Positions 12,101-26,300 of a stretch of DNA of 64,000 nt are shown one piece after another; positions within the stretch are counted from its first letter, which is position 1; each line of letters opens with the position of its first letter. This DNA is from Apostichopus japonicus. Its lineage: Eukaryota > Echinodermata > Holothuroidea > Aspidochirotida > Stichopodidae. The DNA lies in assembly GCF_037975245.1 (NCBI RefSeq), contig NC_092565.1, positions 15,405,499 to 15,469,498 of the forward strand, given 5' to 3'. A program made the translations under genes and the position numbers. Below the pieces are notes generated by a model that was not told the origin of the DNA, did no database searches, and saw nothing but the letters and a program-made list of their open reading frames with translations.

Positions 12101-15100
12101 TATTCAATCTCCCTGGTTTGGCCAAACGCAGGGGATTCGGGTGGTATTTGCTGTATGCAGGGAAGATCGTAATGGTTAACCCTAATAGTTTGTTCTCATC
12201 TACAGGTTCTAATACAGTTCTTCCACAAGGCCTCCAGCAGACCATCAATTACATAGTAGAATTAATATGTGGATAATTGACTTCCCACATTCTGTACTGA
12301 GCCTAGTCTCCAAATCAAACACAACAATTTATCAAAACTTGACTTTTCAAGTTCAAAAGTGTCTTTTATGTTTTAGAAATTACAATGACTAAACACTGTT
12401 AGCATGATACATGTTAAAACCTTTGAAAGGTAAGGAAGACTAAATGCAAACATACTTCTTTGCACTGGATTGATGACAGCTCACAAGTTCAGGCTTTGAC
12501 AAGCTGCCTTACAGATTTTGTGAGGTTAATTTATTTCTACATCAAAACACCATGATAAGACATCACTATCCTCCCACCCCACTATCCTCCCACCCTGCTA
12601 TCCTCCCATGCCGTTATCCTCTCACCCCACTGCCCTCCCACCCACCTGCCCCACCTCACTGTCATCCCACTTCGTTATCCTCCCACCCCGCTATCCTCCC
12701 ATGCCATTATCCTCCCACCCCACTGCCCTCCCACCCACCTGCCCTCCCACCTCACTGTCATCCCACCTTGTTATCCTCCCACCTCGTCATCCTCCCACCC
12801 CGCTATCCTCCCACCCCGCTATCCTCCCACCCCGCTATCCTCCCATGCCATTATCCTCCCACCCCACTGCCCTCCCACCCACCTGCCCTCCCACCTCACT
12901 GTTATCCCACCTCGTTATCCTCCCACCCCTCTATCCTCCCACCCTGCTATCCTCCCACATCACTACCCTCCCACATCACTATCCTCCCATCTTGTTGTCT
13001 GCTCCAACACGACACATTTCCGATCCACATAACTGCAGACACTCATCTCACCCATCCTATCTTTCAGCATTATCATATCAGCATCCATAATCAATCAATT
13101 TAATCTAGCATGATGATTGCTCAGCTAGAAAGTCTTTCCCTCTTTAATGTGTAATAAAGTGTGAAGATGCCAAAGGTATTTTATAGTGGACTTGTGAACA
13201 ATATATGTACTTAGTTTGCTGCATCAATAAGCATGTTTCCCTAAGGTTAAACAACAAAAGTTAAGCAAATGATATAAGTTAAGCAAATGATATGAAGTAG
13301 AACAGCTAACTTGTTGATTTTTCCATAAAAAATCAGCCTAATGTCCAAGACTTTACAGGACAGCCACGAAAAAAAACCTGTTATAAAGAAAGAGAGACTA
13401 TATATATGTCAGATTGGAAGCCCTTGTAACCGAAGCAATACATTTGGCGCATTCCGGCATGACATTTTGAACAAAATTTCACGCCAGTTTTATTTTATTA
13501 TAGGACATGGAGAAATGAACAACATAGTAAATGTGACTCGCGTGACAGCTACTATTAAAAAAAAACAGACAGTTACATATACACAGATTTTGTTTTGTAA
13601 ACATTTTGTTTTTATATGCATGATGAAAGACACTAACTCTTTACTCAATTATAGAGACAATTTTGGAAAAAATCTGAAAACTATGAAAATAATGGGTAAA
13701 TAGAACATGACTGGCAAAGTGGTATTTAAATACTACTTTTTAATGTATTTGTTACGAATTTGGGGTAATGAAATGCAGATATAGAGGACACAAACAATAC
13801 AAAATTATTGTAAGCATCATAGAACAATTAGAAAAAATGTTAATTAGATACTTAAAAGACCCAAAACTCTTGCCTACTAGACAATTTCAACACATGTCGT
13901 GGAATGACATGTTGATTATCGAGATATCCTCATTCAAAAATCCCTTTCGTTCATTTTTAGTGTTTTTTTCAGCTACTTTATTGGGACTAGACTACACAAA
14001 AGATAAAACTAGCCGATAACCCAAAATTGCAACATTTTGTTCATCCTATGAGGGTCTCCTGCTGTTGAAGCATTGGAGTGATAGACCACACACTCGATGA
14101 ATGGACAATGCACAGAACAACAGTGATCTTTATCAAACCTGTTGCTCTATGACAAGACCCACAACTTGATACCCTTCCCCCACTTCTTTAAGATGAAGAG
14201 GCAAGATTCAAGTTCCTCTCCCCACATGTAACTGACAAATGAAATGGATTTGTACCTGAATATTGCAATGAGGAGATTCAACAGTAGAATGTTGGTGAAG
14301 AGCAGATAAAATGAAAGCAAGATGGGTAACAGGAAGTGGGTTGATGGACATGAGCCAGTGGTGGAAGAACAGCTGCCTGTCTCACCTATGTAGAATAGTA
14401 ATGAATAAAAGACATTCAAACTTGCAGCTGCATGGCATGGTGTGACATTGGTCATGTTAATTAAGAACATAAAACAAACATGAGGTGGTTCTTAATTATT
14501 TAATTGATTTATAACCATGGCGACAGCTAACAGATATGCATGAAATAAAATGAGACTTTTAGCACTTCATAAATTGTTAAAATTTTTTACACCTTGAAAG
14601 CTCTTTTTGCTTTTTTACAGAATTTCATGTTCGGACCTGCCTTGATGCTAATTGAACCCCTTCAACCTACTTTTGGTGTATACATTAAAGTAGCCCTGAC
14701 ATGAGTAACAACTTGGACAACTATTATCAGGATCAACATTATGGGCTGCAAACAGCAGCTTATTGTGAACTGGTTGGCAGACGGATGCAGCATTGCTGGT
14801 TTACATGCTCCATTGGCTATGCAATTGACTAAACACACAGTATTTTGTTTGTAATAATCTCGGGCCCTATGATGTCATCCCTCACAGGGACACAACAGCC
14901 AATGATCAGGCATAAACCCCAATTGATGTCCATCTGGTTTTCATGTTAACAGAACTTTGAGATAAACATCTCTGCACAAATTTGGCCTAGTTTGACATTT
15001 GGTCTACATTAACCTTGTCTTTCCAAGTTACATATATTCTTTAGGTGTACCTCTTGTTTCCAAGGTAGGTATATTTGTGTGGACTAACTTGTGTTTCCAA

Positions 15101-18100
15101 GTCACTTAAATTATTATTGTTTACAGGAGAGATTCACTTCTGTTTCCAAGATATTTATATTCTAAAGGTTTACCTCTTGTTTCCAAGGTAGAGGTATATT
15201 ATTGTGGACTAACTTGCATTTCCAAGTTACATATTACTCTTATGGTTTACTTTTGTTTCAAATGTAGAAAATATTTTAATGGGCTACATTGTTTTCCGTA
15301 TTAAAAATGTTGAATAACTTACCAGGTACAAAGACATCGAGGAACAATTCACCATAGATTTGGAAGTAAGGCATGAAGAGGGTATTCTTCAAAGCAGTTA
15401 GATTAAATTCTTGATTTGGGTTCATTAGGGCTTGACATGAGACACCAAAACCAAGCATAATAACAAGCAAAATACTCAAGAAAAGAAACATCTCCTTGAC
15501 CTGTTAAAGAAAGAAATAATACAAACCTCCATCAGTTATTGGTCTGCTTTACACAACTTTATACTCTGTGTAGACTATTTATATGGCAAGTTAGACTGTA
15601 TGTGAATCATTCATACTCATTTATAATATATTTAGACCATTCAAACTGTATTGAAGCCATTCATGCACTCATTTAAAATGTATTTGGACAATTCAGGCAC
15701 ATTGTTTTATATTGTTTTTAAACCCTTCATACTCATTATGCTGTATTTAGATAGTTCATACCCATTTACACTGTATTTAGACCATTCATGTATACTCATT
15801 TAAACTGTATTTAAAACATTCTTACCATAAGTTTAATCATAACCATCTTTGGACCAAGCTCTGGGCTGATGGAAAACGTTCTTAACAAGCGAACGTAAAC
15901 GAAAAATCCGTTGACAGCGTAGAGGGGAAGAGCAAAATCATCGGTTAGTTTGAACCAGTGACAGACAAATGCAGACGTTCCGATAAGTATTATTAAGCAA
16001 TCCACCAGATTCCATTCACTTGATGCCCATCTCTTGGCCTTGTGAGAAACTGATTCAAGGTCTCCAGCAAATAATGCCTAGAAGAAAATACAAAAAGATG
16101 GTCCAGAAAATGACTGTATTTTTGAAGAGCATCTATGATCCTGGTAGGTAATGACTTTGTGGCATTTTATTAACATAAGGATTAAAGTCTGTGACATGTT
16201 GTGGATTCAAGTTTTTACTGACAGCATCTTACACAAAGTTATATGATTCCTAAAAACAGTGAAGAGATGGAGAGAGTGACCAAATTGAACAGGAAAAGTA
16301 ATGAAATCAGGAGGAGAAGATGGAACTGGCTAGGACATGTGCTGTGAAAAGACAGGACAGACAACAATTACATAGCCCTGGGATGGACCCAGGAGGTTCA
16401 AGAGCAAGTGGAAGGCCTAAAACAACATGGCGGAGGAAAGTAGAGAAAGAGAGGAGGATGACAGGTTGGAATAGTTGGACCAGGACAGCAGCAGCGAACA
16501 GTAAGAAGTCGAGGGAAGACTTCTCGGCCTTGTGTGCGCACAGAGAGTGTTAAAGTTAAATTAAAAACAGTTCCCATGTTGAAAGAAGAGAAAGAACAAG
16601 AAATGTGTGTTACTATACCTCTTGTACTTCTTGAATAGCATAAGCACAAAGCCAGCCAAAGAGGATTATCTCTAGAGTAGAAGGTATGTCCTCCAGAGCA
16701 AACATCACCATGTATGTATGCAGCAGTATAAACAGCAGATACATCAACTGTAGGAGAAGAAGAAAAGTAACAGATGATTCAATATCTTTAAATTAGTAGC
16801 TAATTCTAAAAAATACACAATCTGTGTGTTAAGGTTACAACAAGGAAATCAAGGGTGTGAGCTAGGTCCCTTGAAAGAAAGATAGACAGAAAATAATATA
16901 TTTACCTTGCCCATCCAAGGTAACCTCATAGATACTTGAAATGGAAAGTAAGTGTCCAAGATCAAGACAACAAAAAGGTACATTCTGCACTTTAGCTTCA
17001 CAGCATGGTACCTTGTGAGTACATGGGAATAAATATCATACCTATGCCACCAGAGTAAATGGTACTGATTTGTCTAGCTCACCGATATACCCGACCCTTC
17101 CGAAACGTTTATCGGGGACTTACCGCATTCATCCAAAACTTGGTAACTGGTGCAGTGTAAAAATAATAGAATTTGAGCCACCAATTCCTCTTCTGTTTTC
17201 TGGTACTGAAACTGCCATAGTCTGAACGATACTGCATCCAGAGTATAGTGAAAGGTAAAATGATTCCCAGTAGAACTTGAAGTGTGCTGTTTCTAAGGGC
17301 ACCATTCCAGATTCGAAGGAGGAGACCCTGACAGCATGTATGAGCAATGAAGGCCTGCATCATGTAAACAGAAGGTAGTGACGTGGAAACCAATTTAATA
17401 TCAATCTCAAAATGCAATGTATCGGTTGCTTTTCTCATTGTGAACATTTATAACAAACCAGGCACAAACTAATGAACCCTGACAGCAAGAGAAACATTCA
17501 ATGTTTAGAAAAATAATCTGTGAAAACAGAAGGACTTATACCAAAGACAAAGTATATTTGATATTGCACCAACAGCCCTGACCATATGCACATACATAGG
17601 TAGAAATGTATGTAGGAGTATGATAATAAGGCAGAGACTGTAAAAAAATATTGAGATATTACACCAACACCCTTTACCACAGGCACACTGTAGTAGGATG
17701 TATTAAAAGGAAGTATGCTAATTAAACAGAGACTGTTTAAACAAGTCACATTTCTGCTTTTAAAGAACTTTGAATTTGGACTTAAAGAATACTAGTACTC
17801 TTAATTGGGCTCACAAAGGAAAGTTATAGAATTAGAAGGATATTATATTGATTTAAGCTTTTGTACATTCTTTTTTTTAAACTATTTTACTATTTAATTA
17901 TTTCTGAATTTGTTTTGGACTACATGCGTTTAGGGCTTTTTTATTATTGTATAGTACGGTGTTTTTTACATTGCTGTTGGCTTTTACATTTTATGCCTTA
18001 TTGGTTCTATTTATTTAATATTTAGGTTTTTGTTACTATTTGTTTTTAGGTTTTACATTTGTAAAGCGCTTTGAGAAGCTTTGCTGATTATGCGCTATAT

Positions 18101-20316
18101 AAATATTACTTATTATTATTATTATTAATGTTTAATGTTATTAATGTTATTAATTATTGTTATTAATGTTATTAATTATTGTTTTTTATTATTGTGTATT
18201 GTGTATTAATTGTGTATTAATTGTGTATTAATTAATGATATTAATGTTAACAGAGTGACAGTACCTGATTTCCTGTTTCTGCTGCCATGGTGATGGAGTT
18301 CTTGCCTCCCCAGCAGGAGTAAGGTCTGTCGACAAGCATCTGAGCGAGGTCCTCATTTGTATCGTGACACTCCTCCATGACATCAATGGCCAGCTGCTCA
18401 AACTTCCTGGGAAAATATAAAATGTAAATGTCCAAGAGCAAGTATCATTATACTGTTACAAAATACATATGGTCAGTCGAACCTTCTGCATGGAACATAA
18501 AAATCATCAATAAAATAGAAGTTTTATACATTATGAACTTCAGTTGCATTCGTCGCACCAAACTGATCAAGTATTATTCACACTTTGCAAACTCTTTGAC
18601 TTTAGAACAATTGAGAGGACAGGACATGGTAGAACATTTGAGATGAAAAGACATGATTGGACACAACTGAGATGCTAGGATGTCATGGGTCAATTGGGAT
18701 GATAAGAAATAATAAGACTTTTGACATGAAAGGACAATTGAGACGATAGGACAGTTGAGGTGATAGGACAATACAGGTAATAGGATATGAAAGCAAAGTT
18801 GAGATGATAGGATATCATTGGACAATGAGATGATAGGACAAAAGAGATGAGATATAAGGACATGATAGGACAACTGAAGTGATGATAGGATAATTAGGAT
18901 ATAAGGACATGATAGGACAATTGAGGTGATGATAGGATAATTGAGATATTAGGACATGATAGGACAACTGAGATGATACTACAATTGCCTCATTACATCA
19001 GATTATATGGTATCATAGGACACTTGTCTCATGGCATCATAGGACAATTGAGATGATAGGACATGTGTCTTAAGACATGGCAGGACCTGTTAGGACAATT
19101 GTCTTCTGATACAAGAACAGGACATATAGGAAAATGGTATTATTCATACTGTGAGTAATTTCTGCTTAGTCAGCAATGTTTAATATAGAGACATTTAGAG
19201 AGATAAAGACATTTCAGGTTCACACGGTTGCCCTTACAGAATACAAACTAACCTGGCGCCTTCTTCAAACTGTGCTTCATTATCGTGATGCTTGTAAAGT
19301 CTAGCCATTTGAGTGAGCATAGCACTAGCTGCAACAGCTGAACTGACAGCATCCTCGGACTCCTTCCAGAAGAACTCAGCCATCTCCAGTCTAGGGTAAA
19401 ACAAAAATGGGTAATACAATGTAAGGAAGGGTCATACAAAGTAAGGAACCCCTCAATAATCACTGAGGGTTTGCTCATGGCTTTGATTCTATATTATAAC
19501 CATAGAGCTTGAAGAACTTGATCAGCTCAAAATGTCATATTTACAGTCGATGTCTTTTCACTGGTCCTACCTGAATGGAGACACAAACCCAACCTTAACC
19601 CTTCCAACCAGCTAAGACAAATCTTGCTCCATTTAGGAGATATCCCAACTTAAAAGGTGAGTCTGAGGGGTTGTCATTTCATAAAGTCTGTGATTTCATA
19701 CTGTCACTAGGATCTCAAACATTTTAAATGATCTTTGCTTTAATTTTGACATGTTCAATGTAGACTGTTAACAGTGTCGACACTGACACCAATCTTATGG
19801 TTAGGTTATGTGAAGAGTTTTCATGTATCAGATATAAATATCATAAAGCAATCATTCTAATAAATAAAACCAATTATACAAAATCGAAGCATGTGAGGCT
19901 AAATGCTATAATATTTAGACTTGATCAAGTCTTCAGCCCTTATTGTGTGAAGGAACATTAAATCTGTAGTATCTCCCAAATAGAATAAGATTTTATATTT
20001 AAGCTGTTTGGGGAAGTTGTCCATACCAACTATCTTCATGACACAGACCATATATGATGGTTGGGCTTGTGTCTCCTTTTAGACTGAATCTGCAATCATC
20101 TCAGTAAATTCAGGAATAGAAGTAAATGGTTGACTGACGTAATGAAGATACTAGTTAACATTTCACCTGCATTCTGTATGGTATGAGGCATTCAATCAAT
20201 ATTGCCCATACATATGTGAATAGAAAAATATACTTCTATACTATATTTTACTAATATATACTATATTATATAATAATACATAATATGTGATACTATAATG
20301 TATATATATATGTATG

Positions 20317-20395
<79 letters not shown>

Positions 20396-23300
20396 CTACA
20401 TAATACTCTACTATATGCAAAGATGTCTTGTATTACTCTATCAGTTCATATCCAGTAATACATTGCTTGACATACTTTTCATTCAGAACTGCCCATATGA
20501 ATAATTCCCTGAATGGCTGGTCAAAGTGCATTCCTGGATTTGCCAGTTTGGCAATTGTGAGGGCGTTTGGTCCTGTTGTAGTAAGAAGCCCAAACTGACT
20601 GTCGTCTGTTTGAAGGTATTCCTCCTGAGCTGAATGGACAATTCCTGTACCTGCAAAGTACATAGAGTACAAAGTACATAGAGACGTTGACAATGGTTTT
20701 ACAGGGATTTAGAAAGATCTATGCTAATAACTTCCTACTCAATGTAACAGCAAAAAAATGTTCTAAATCTGAAGGGTGACAGCAAATGTAAGACTTAAAC
20801 ATATACTACTCTACTGGGCTTTGCTCTTTACATACACAAACAGTGTGAGTTTTCACAAAATTTAGAAGTCAGGGCTCAGACATGAAATGGGGAAATCAGT
20901 GTGAAAGCAAAAGAATGAAGAACCGATGGTGTTGACCATGGTGTTGGTGATGACCATGGTGTTGATGGTGAACCGATGGTGTTGACCTCCCAAGGTAAAC
21001 TTATGTTGACTTATTCTCATTAGAGTTTATTATGATTGGGAGAGTTGACTACACATATTGCTTAGGTTTATATTATTAATCTATATTATTAATCTATTTT
21101 TCTGATAACTCCTAACCTGCCAAACATGACGACGTCATGATGAGGGTGATACACGCTTTAAGTCTCCGGTCATATTTGTACAGCTGTACATCATGGGCGC
21201 CAATGAGTGCGTGAACAATCCTTGCAATATCACTCAAGTAGATACGGTCATTGGGCTGAGGATGAAATCAAAAATAACATTATGTAACCACATGGTCTAG
21301 ATATTAGGAAAGCATTCCAGTTAAAAATGAAGCCAGATTTCAGATTCAAACGGCATGTAATACTAGACAACTCTTTTTGCCAGCACAACAATTAGTATTA
21401 TACCTTTTTCATGGATTTTTCTTTAAGTAATTTGTGAACGTTTCTGTTTGAAGATGCAAACACTGTTATGGAGCAAGTTGCTCACTGTGCAAAGTAGATT
21501 TCAAGTAATAGTACTTGTAAATGGTGCGAGAGCAGTCAAGGACACCAGTGATGCATTTATATAAGTGAAGTTTTCATCTACTTTGTATGGAGAAATCAAC
21601 ACTTTAGATGTTCCAAACAAACTCCATTCAGTACACCTAAACAGACATGCACAATAAAAAAATGACTGCATTTGTCCTTTTTGTCCTCACATTTTGTCCT
21701 CACCTTTCTGTCTGATAGTCTACCAGAAAAAGTCCTTAGAAAGCTGTTTCTAGAAGCATGGTTATAGAGTCCTCTCAAAGTTGCCACTGTGAGATATTCT
21801 TTCATGATAACTCCGTGTTCCAGAAACAAGCTCAAAAAATCCACCTGATTCTTGATGCAAGCTGTAGTAATGCACGAATACAGGGAACTCCACTGAAAAC
21901 AAGAAGAAAAACAAGTACTCAGATGGAGAATGAAATGTTTCCCGAAAGGTGATGAGGTTGGTATTGAGGAACTGAATAACATCCATAAACCCACAGTGTG
22001 TGACCTGATTAATTCACTTTGGCTTCGAGTACAATGTTTCTGCATGCTGCGTGTTGGACTAATCTACACCATAATAGTAATTACCGACTTTGCAATCCGC
22101 GTTGTAGTCATTACCAACTTTGTAATCCACTGACCCTCCCCCCCTCAAAATTTTGCAAGTTCTATAAGAGTGACTCCAGAGTTTTCCCTTTTAGGAAACC
22201 AAAAAGATGGAAAAGAGAACAGCGGTTGGTGCAATAATCAAAAGAGAGCCAAGAAAGGTACACCTATTGTCAGAGGTATTCTCACACTATTCTTATATCT
22301 TAATCTTATTTCCTTAGGTAAGTACAGTCTTCTATCACCAATGATCTTATTACCTTAGGTAAGTACAGTCTACTATCACCAATAATCTGATTACTTTAGG
22401 TTAGTACAGTCTACTATCACCAATAATCTGATTACCTTAGACCTGTAGGTACAGTCTACTATCACCAATAATCTGATTACCTTAGGTAAGTGCAGTCTAC
22501 TATTACCAATAATCTTACTACCTTAGGTAAGTACAGTCCACTATCACCAATAATCTTATTACCTTAAGTAAGTGACACCAAATGCTTACCTCCCAGGCCA
22601 CAGTGTCATTTAGAATTTTGCTTTTCGCTATGTCAGCTCGCTGCCAGGAGAGAGCTAAAGACATCTGTTCAAGTGGGCTAGTAGCTTCAGCTTTACAAGT
22701 AAAATTTGCAAAGAGGAACACAAACAAATATATCAGAAACAAAATGAATTATACATATATGAATGCAACACACCAGAACACTAATACAATAAAAAAATGA
22801 AAATTTTTATACATACATCATCTGGTAATGATATTGGTAATTCACCACTGAAGTTACATTTGAAGTTACCATTGAAGGTACCATTGAAGGTACCATTGAA
22901 GTAACCATTGGATTTACCATTGATAACACTTTTAAAGTGGCTGAGAAAACTAGTTTCAGACGGTTGCAGAAATTAATTTGCAAAGGTCTATCTAGCACTA
23001 TGAGTACTGAAGATAAAGCATTATGCAGTATCTAGCACTATGGGTAATGAACAGATAGCACTATGCAGCATCTAGCACTATGAGTACTGAAGGTCTACCA
23101 CTAATGATAAATCAGAATATCGTTTCTCAAACTCCAGATTTTCAAATGAGCCATGTATTGTATGGTAAATACCTGTACATTGTGACATCACTATTATATA
23201 ACATACTGCTATGTCCGGATTCACTGAGGACATAACTATAACCTTTGCCTGCATAGGTTAATAATATTTGCCTTTATATAACTATCACCTTTGACCTAAT

Positions 23301-26300
23301 ATTATACCTTTGACAATTTCAAGCATCTCTTGATGTTGAGGAATGAAGGACTGTCAGCAGGCGTGTAGCGAGAAATTTGCCAAGGGACGGGTGAAGCCTG
23401 TAGGTAAACTATCTAAGCGTAGCGGCACCATGGGTTGGCGCGAATCGTACCCAAAAATTTGGCCGAAAATGCCTCCCAGATCACTGAAAATGGCACTTCC
23501 CAGGCCTTGTAAGTTGCATCTAAGCATTTTCTATTTTGAAATTACTAGCGATATCATAAAAAGATATGCTCAAGGGGGGGGGGGGGTCGGTCGCACAAAC
23601 AGTGCTGATGATGGAAGGACAAACACTCGTTAAGACCTTCCAGATGTGATCAGAGATGTGACGTTACCTTTCAAGAGAGCTAAGAGGATAGCATGGTCCA
23701 GGTCATCATCACTGTCACCAGTCATGTCAAAAACAGTCACCTGAAAAAAATAGAAATATCAACCCAATCCATGACTGAATGACATATAAGAACATTCCAA
23801 CATTGGCAACAATGTAATATGAACAAGGAAGAATAAAACATATTCAACACTGATAAATGGGTGTAACATTCATTCTTACCATTCCATTCCCTAACTGTAC
23901 AATTGTTTTGTTTGACAGTGTATCACAATACATACTTGTCAATGTTTTAGATGGTATAATAAGAGCAACTGTGAACAGAAAAACACACCATACAGTTGCA
24001 AATTCAGTTCAAATGACTACTTTGAAGGAATAAGTATGTATAAAAGTATTAATTAGTGAGTAGAAATAAGGATCCCCACTTATTTATAAGCTGAAAAGAC
24101 CTAGCATTAACAGCAACAAACATCAACACATGAATGGTTACAATTCAAGACCTATTTAACTATGAATATTAAAACCAGAAGACCTGAAGGATGATCTGTG
24201 ATTCCTTGCCATATAAAATGATCAAACTTACAAGCCAATTAATTATGTAACATAATGAGAGTGTACCCTATGAGTATATATGCCTATGATGACTGGTGCT
24301 CCATATGGGACATCACAAGGATGGGGACTGTCTGAGATATCACCATTATTAAAACTATTACACAAAATTAAAAATCTTACCAGCTTCTCTTCCTGAATGC
24401 AGGCGGCAACCATTGTAATAACATCCTCCATTTTCTTACTGTTTTTGACGTAACCATGGGAACCGAATGCATGGGATATTCTATCAGTGAGAATATTTAG
24501 ATGTAGCCTGGACAAACACCTTTCAGTTCTGATGAGAAAGGTTAAAGTTAACACTGTAAAATCAGAAAGGAAGCAGTTAACAAAAATTCAAATTCATGTT
24601 AAAACTAATAGTGATAGAACTGATTAACGACTTTAATATGTCAAAGTAGTATACAAACTACCTTTCAGTTTATTTACATGACATACTGAATCATCATATC
24701 ATTATTATATTGTAACTTTCTATTCATAAAGTTTTAACAGAACCCAGACAGCGGCAGCTGAGAGAAACTTGAAGGACACTAGTATTTCATGATACAATTT
24801 CTTACTATGGAAATGTAGGATAAAATATCATTGAGAATAACTGGTTTATGAATGTCATTTGATAGTATCTGGCAACATTTTGGTACAACACCACACTCAA
24901 AAATGGCAAACGGCTAACACTGCCCAAAGATTGATATATAATGAGTTTGAAAAAAAAAAACTTTTGATCTCAGCTACGTACTAAAAGCTAAGACATTCAT
25001 TCTGACCTCATGAGGGGGAATTAGCTATCAATATATATATTTATCTTCTCTCTTTCCCTATTTTGAAATTTGTTAATAACTTTGCACACATTGTCTCTGC
25101 TAACCACCACCAAAAGTATAACATTTTTTATATCAATACTTGAAGTGGGGTGACATATATCTCAAATCTGATCTGTCTGAGAAATATCTGAAGAGAAAAA
25201 GTCTTTACATTATAAACTGAAAAGACCTAGCATTAACAGCAATAAACATCAATACACAAATGGCTACTACTGAAGACCTATTTAAGGATGAATATTGAGA
25301 CAAGATGGCCTGAAGGATTTGTGATTCCTTGTTATATAAAATGATCAATATTCCACTGATCTGACTGATGTAGAGCAAGTGAGTTAAATATGTCCTCACT
25401 TCAAACGCAAGAGTTCTTTCTGATGCTCAATATGGAAGACAACAAGGGAGTAAAGATCCCACCTTTACAGGATTTTCAAATGCACAGATATAACCACATA
25501 TCTAGACAAGGATTTGAAGGTGCAAAAAATGACATTGACACGAAACAACTTAGTAAATAGATAGCAACTAAATAACTAGATTGCAAAAATGAGGGATCAC
25601 CTATCATTTAACTATAATATTTTGTCATATAGACAATAGATCCAAGACTTCTGATGGTGTGGACTACCAGGGTATACTGATCCCCAGGTACTTCTTATTC
25701 AGCTAATCTGAGAAGGCTAGCCTTCTCAGATTAGCTGAATAAGATCCAAGACTTCTGATGGTGTGGACTACCAGGGTATACTTCTTATTCAGCTAATCTG
25801 AGAAGGCTAGCATTTGTACAGAATATTAATTTTCGGTTCTGTTGATTTATGCCCTTTGTACTACGAGCTTACCCGATGTTCTTAGCATGCTTGTGAGCAA
25901 ATGCTATGATATCAGCAGCACGTCCAGTTCCCTCGCAAATTACGATTGGTATTCTGTGTTGTATGGCATTCTTGGCAGCTACTATCACATCTATACCACC
26001 TTCTAATGCTAAGAGTACAACTGGTACACCGAGGCCACATTCTTTAAAAAACAATATATATATTATTTGAATACCACAAACAGATTAAGGATTAGCTATA
26101 AACAGATTAAGGATTATCCATACACAGATTCGATACTTGCACAGTAAGTGGAGCGTATACCAGAAATGGATTTAAATCATAGGCAGGCTATGAAGAATGC
26201 AGCCAGAAATATAGATAAATTGTCCATACATAAAAATCAGCAAACAGCATGCAAGTTACATCAAGAACAATAAGCATGATGAAGATAATTCAGTTACATG

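Noticed and set aside
12552..13103. Overlapping plus-strand frames of 183 and 160 codons.
   Set aside because: Both are translations of a 16-bp C-rich minisatellite, which stays open in several frames.
13341..14019. Two adjacent plus-strand frames of 120 and 83 codons in TRPM intron 20.
   Set aside because: AT-rich composition, no family resemblance, separated by stops, no promoter or splice context.
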